Positions 62,062 through 64,000 of a stretch of 64,000 nt of DNA are shown here, in pieces. The number at the start of each line of letters is the position of its first letter. Within the stretch, counting starts at the first letter, position 1. The notes under the pieces are model-generated. The model was not told the DNA's origin. It did not search any database and was given only the letters and a program-made list of their open reading frames with translations. Origin of the DNA: Methylobacterium sp. Leaf125 (lineage in GTDB: Bacteria > Pseudomonadota > Alphaproteobacteria > Rhizobiales > Beijerinckiaceae); assembly GCF_001423085.1 (NCBI RefSeq), contig NZ_LMNU01000012.1:576185-640184 (forward strand), in the 5' to 3' direction. The position numbers and the translations under genes are program-made.

Positions 62062-62820
62062 ATGAGCGAGCACATCGCCATCGCGGATACGGCCGACGGC
62101 GTCCGCCTCATCCGCATCGATCGGCCTGAGAAGAAGAACGCGCTGACGGGCGCCATGTACGATGCCATGCGCGCCGCCCTGGCGGAGGCTGACGAGCAGG
62201 ATGCGATCGGGGCCGTGGTGTTCGCCGGGGTGCCGGGCGCCTTCAGCGCCGGCAACGACCTCGCCGACTTCGTCGCGGGCGCCGGCAAGCCGTTCCGCGA
62301 GGCGCCCGCCCTGCAGTTCATCCGCCAGCTCGCCCGCACCCGCACGCCGATGATCGCGGCCGTGGACGGGATCGCGGTGGGGATCGGCACGACGCTGACC
62401 CTGCATTGCGACCTCGTCTATGCCAGCCCGGCCGCCCGCTTCCGCATGCCCTTCGTAGAGCTCGGCCTCGTACCGGAGGCGGCGTCGAGCTACCTGCTCC
62501 CGCGCCGGGTCGGGCTCCTGAAGGCCACCGAGATGCTGCTCCTCAGCCAGGGCTTCGACGCCGACGACGCGCTCGGCCTCGGCCTCGTCAACGCGGTGAT
62601 GCCGGCCGGCCTGCTCCTCGAGCATGCCCAGGCCCAGGGTGCGCGCCTCGCCGGGCTTCCGCGGGGGGCCGTGCAGGCGACGCGGGCGCTGATCCGCGGT
62701 GACCAGGCCGCCCTGGAAGCCGCCCTCGAGGCCGAGGCCGTCGCCTTCGAGGAGCGCCTGCGGGCGCCCGAAGCCCAGGCGGCCTTCGCGCGCTTTCTCG
62801 GCCGGGCCAAACCGGCGTGA
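62062..62820 (+). CDS. Enoyl-CoA hydratase/isomerase (crotonase family)
   Basis: A 252-residue crotonase-fold protein. The oxyanion-hole motifs are FSAGNDLADF and AVDGIAVGIGTTLTLHCDLVYA; downstream is FRMPFVELGLVPEAASSYLLPRRVG. Pro/Glu-Ala at the catalytic region suggests an isomerase-like or Eci-type hydratase. The stop overlaps the next gene's GTG by 4 bp. Confidence 0.92.
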   Translation: MSEHIAIADTADGVRLIRIDRPEKKNALTGAMYDAMRAALAEADEQDAIGAVVFAGVPGAFSAGNDLADFVAGAGKPFREAPALQFIRQLARTRTPMIAAVDGIAVGIGTTLTLHCDLVYASPAARFRMPFVELGLVPEAASSYLLPRRVGLLKATEMLLLSQGFDADDALGLGLVNAVMPAGLLLEHAQAQGARLAGLPRGAVQATRALIRGDQAALEAALEAEAVAFEERLRAPEAQAAFARFLGRAKPA

Positions 62821-63692
62821 GTGCGGGCCCGGTTCTCGCGCCGAACCCCGATCTGCGCGGAAAGATCTGCCTCGTGGCCGGAGCCTCACGCGGGGTGGGG
62901 CGGGGGATCGCCCGGGGCCTGGGCGAGGCGGGCGCCACCGTCATCGTCACGGCCCGGTCCAGCGAGACGGGGCCGCGCACGGAGGGACGGCCGGAGGTCG
63001 TGGAGGATACGGCCCGCGCCGTCGATGCCGCCGGGGGCGAGGGCCACCACTATCTCTGCGACCACACCAGCGAGCGCGCGGTGGACGCGTTGGTCCATTG
63101 GATCCTGCGCCGGTTCGGGCGCATCGACGTCGCCGTCGCCAGCGTGTGGGGCGGCAACGAGGGCTATGACGGCGAGCGCTACACCGACGGTGCCGCCTGG
63201 GGCACGCCGTTCTGGCGCCGCTCGGCCGAGCCGTTCTCGGAGTTCTTCGGGAGCGGCCCCTATCCGGCCCTGCTGCTCGCCCGCGCCATCGCCCCCGCGA
63301 TGGTCTCGGCGAGATCCGGGCTCGTCGCCTTCGTCTCCTTCGACACCGCGCCGGGCTATCTCGGCGACATCTTCTACGACCTGACCAAGGCGGCCACGAA
63401 CCGGCTCGCCTTCGCCTGCGCCCAGGAACTGGCGCCGCACGGCGTCACGGCGCTGGGCCTCTCGCCCGGCTTCGTGCGCACCGAGCGCGCCATCGACATC
63501 GGCCACGCCGACCGGGCGACGGAGAGCCCGCTCTATGCCGGCCGGGCCCTCGCCGCCCTGGCCGCCGACCCCGCGGTCGCGGCCCGGGCCGGGCAGATCC
63601 TCCATGCGGGCGATCTTGCCGCCGCGTACGGCTTCACCGATGCGGACGGCACGCAGCCGCCCCGGTTCCAGATCAACGCCGAGGAGACCTGA
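62817..63692 (+). CDS. Short-chain dehydrogenase/reductase, DHRS1-like
   Basis: A 291-residue SDR starting from a GTG overlapping the hydratase stop. The cofactor motif is VAGASRGVGRGIARGLGEAG and the catalytic YxxxK is YDLTK (near residue 185). The insert VWGGNEGYDGERYTDGAAWGTPFWRRS and the AHGVTALGLSPGFVRTE-like segment resemble the DHRS1 group. The substrate is unknown; operon context suggests an acyl-derived carbonyl. Confidence 0.88.
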   Translation: MSAGPVLAPNPDLRGKICLVAGASRGVGRGIARGLGEAGATVIVTARSSETGPRTEGRPEVVEDTARAVDAAGGEGHHYLCDHTSERAVDALVHWILRRFGRIDVAVASVWGGNEGYDGERYTDGAAWGTPFWRRSAEPFSEFFGSGPYPALLLARAIAPAMVSARSGLVAFVSFDTAPGYLGDIFYDLTKAATNRLAFACAQELAPHGVTALGLSPGFVRTERAIDIGHADRATESPLYAGRALAALAADPAVAARAGQILHAGDLAAAYGFTDADGTQPPRFQINAEET

Positions 63693-63695
63693 GAC

Positions 63696-64000
63696 ATGAG
63701 CGGATCGCTGAACGGTAAGACCCTGTTCATCACCGGGGCCTCCCGCGGAATCGGCCTCGCGATCGCCCTGCGGGCGGCCCGCGACGGCGCGAACATCGCC
63801 ATCGCCGCCAAGACGGACACGCCGCATCCGAAGCTGGAGGGCACGATCCACACCGCCGCCGCCGCCGTCGAGGCGGCGGGCGGCCGGGCCCTGCCGCTCC
63901 TGGTGGATGTCCGCGACGAGGACAGCGTCGCCTCGGCGATCGCCCGCACGGCCGAGACCTTCGGCGGCATCGACATCGTGGTGAACAACGCCAGCGCGAT
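63696..64000 (+). CDS. SDR-family oxidoreductase, HSDL2-like (partial, cut by right edge)
   Basis: The first 101 codons of a short-chain dehydrogenase: cofactor motif FITGASRGIGLAIALRAARDG, the HSDL2-typical AAKTDTPHPKLEGTIHTAA, VDVRDEDSV and the NNAS motif at the edge. It starts 3 bp after the previous gene's stop and belongs to the same operon. Catalytic residues lie beyond the window. Confidence 0.88.
   Translation, partial: MSGSLNGKTLFITGASRGIGLAIALRAARDGANIAIAAKTDTPHPKLEGTIHTAAAAVEAAGGRALPLLVDVRDEDSVASAIARTAETFGGIDIVVNNASA

Overview
The window is chromosomal DNA of an alphaproteobacterium, most likely Methylobacterium or Methylorubrum. The support is a high-GC genome with the classical dusB-ntrB-ntrC / ntrY-ntrX-hfq-hflX order, a fused ispDF, a lipA-COQ10 pair, and a divergent nepR/phyR general-stress locus whose PhyR has the 267-residue length and Asp190 site of the Methylobacterium protein. 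No rRNA, tRNA or CRISPR was seen.

Layout. (1) 1-3277 is the right end of an integrated, AT-richer element: a helicase-like gene open at the left edge, a 540-bp intergenic stretch with a 50-bp interrupted palindrome, and a tyrosine recombinase. It ends in the last 26 codons of a dihydrolipoamide dehydrogenase (lpd) gene, the apparent attachment target. (2) 3359-13083 is core genome: GlsB-like protein, lipA, a COQ10-like protein, an ABC exporter, cinA, ispDF, dusB, ntrB, ntrC. (3) 13080-20236 separates ntrC from ntrY. It holds a DUF6886-like gene, an MFS gene broken by a 28-bp tandem duplication, a cupin dioxygenase, a LysR regulator, an oxalate/formate-type antiporter and a gamma-glutamyltransferase-family enzyme that resembles oxamate amidohydrolase. 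(4) 20439-31496 carries ntrYX, hfq, hflX, a fasciclin protein, a MetA-like outer-membrane protein and uvrA. (5) 32002-44332 carries a NIT-domain chemoreceptor, an SNF2-like helicase, holin-like and TerB genes, the epmB/epmA/efp translation module, a double cold-shock protein and assorted envelope or unknown genes.

(6) 44487-49783 is the most interesting part, a general stress response neighbourhood. It contains a single-domain response regulator, a second NepR-like small protein, a DUF1328 membrane protein, nepR divergent from phyR, an unknown exported protein and a KGG-repeat protein. Five perfect sigma-EcfG promoters (GGAAC-N16-CGTT) lie within about 2 kb and three near matches lie in the wider window. 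One perfect promoter drives no protein gene. It is followed by about 90 nt that can fold into a stem with a C-rich loop and then a Rho-independent terminator, which predicts a stress-induced small RNA of the GsrN type next to phyR.

(7) 50017-64000 carries a cyclic-nucleotide-binding protein, a VOC protein, an L,D-transpeptidase lipoprotein, ppdK, a SleB-type hydrolase, an AcuI-type reductase, a Gre factor, Sua5, and a fatty-acid or acyl-CoA operon (acyl-CoA dehydrogenase, enoyl-CoA hydratase, two SDRs, the last cut by the right edge).

Functional threads are nitrogen sensing (ntrBC, ntrYX, NIT chemoreceptor, possible oxamate use), EF-P beta-lysylation with its substrate gene alongside, and general stress control by partner switching.
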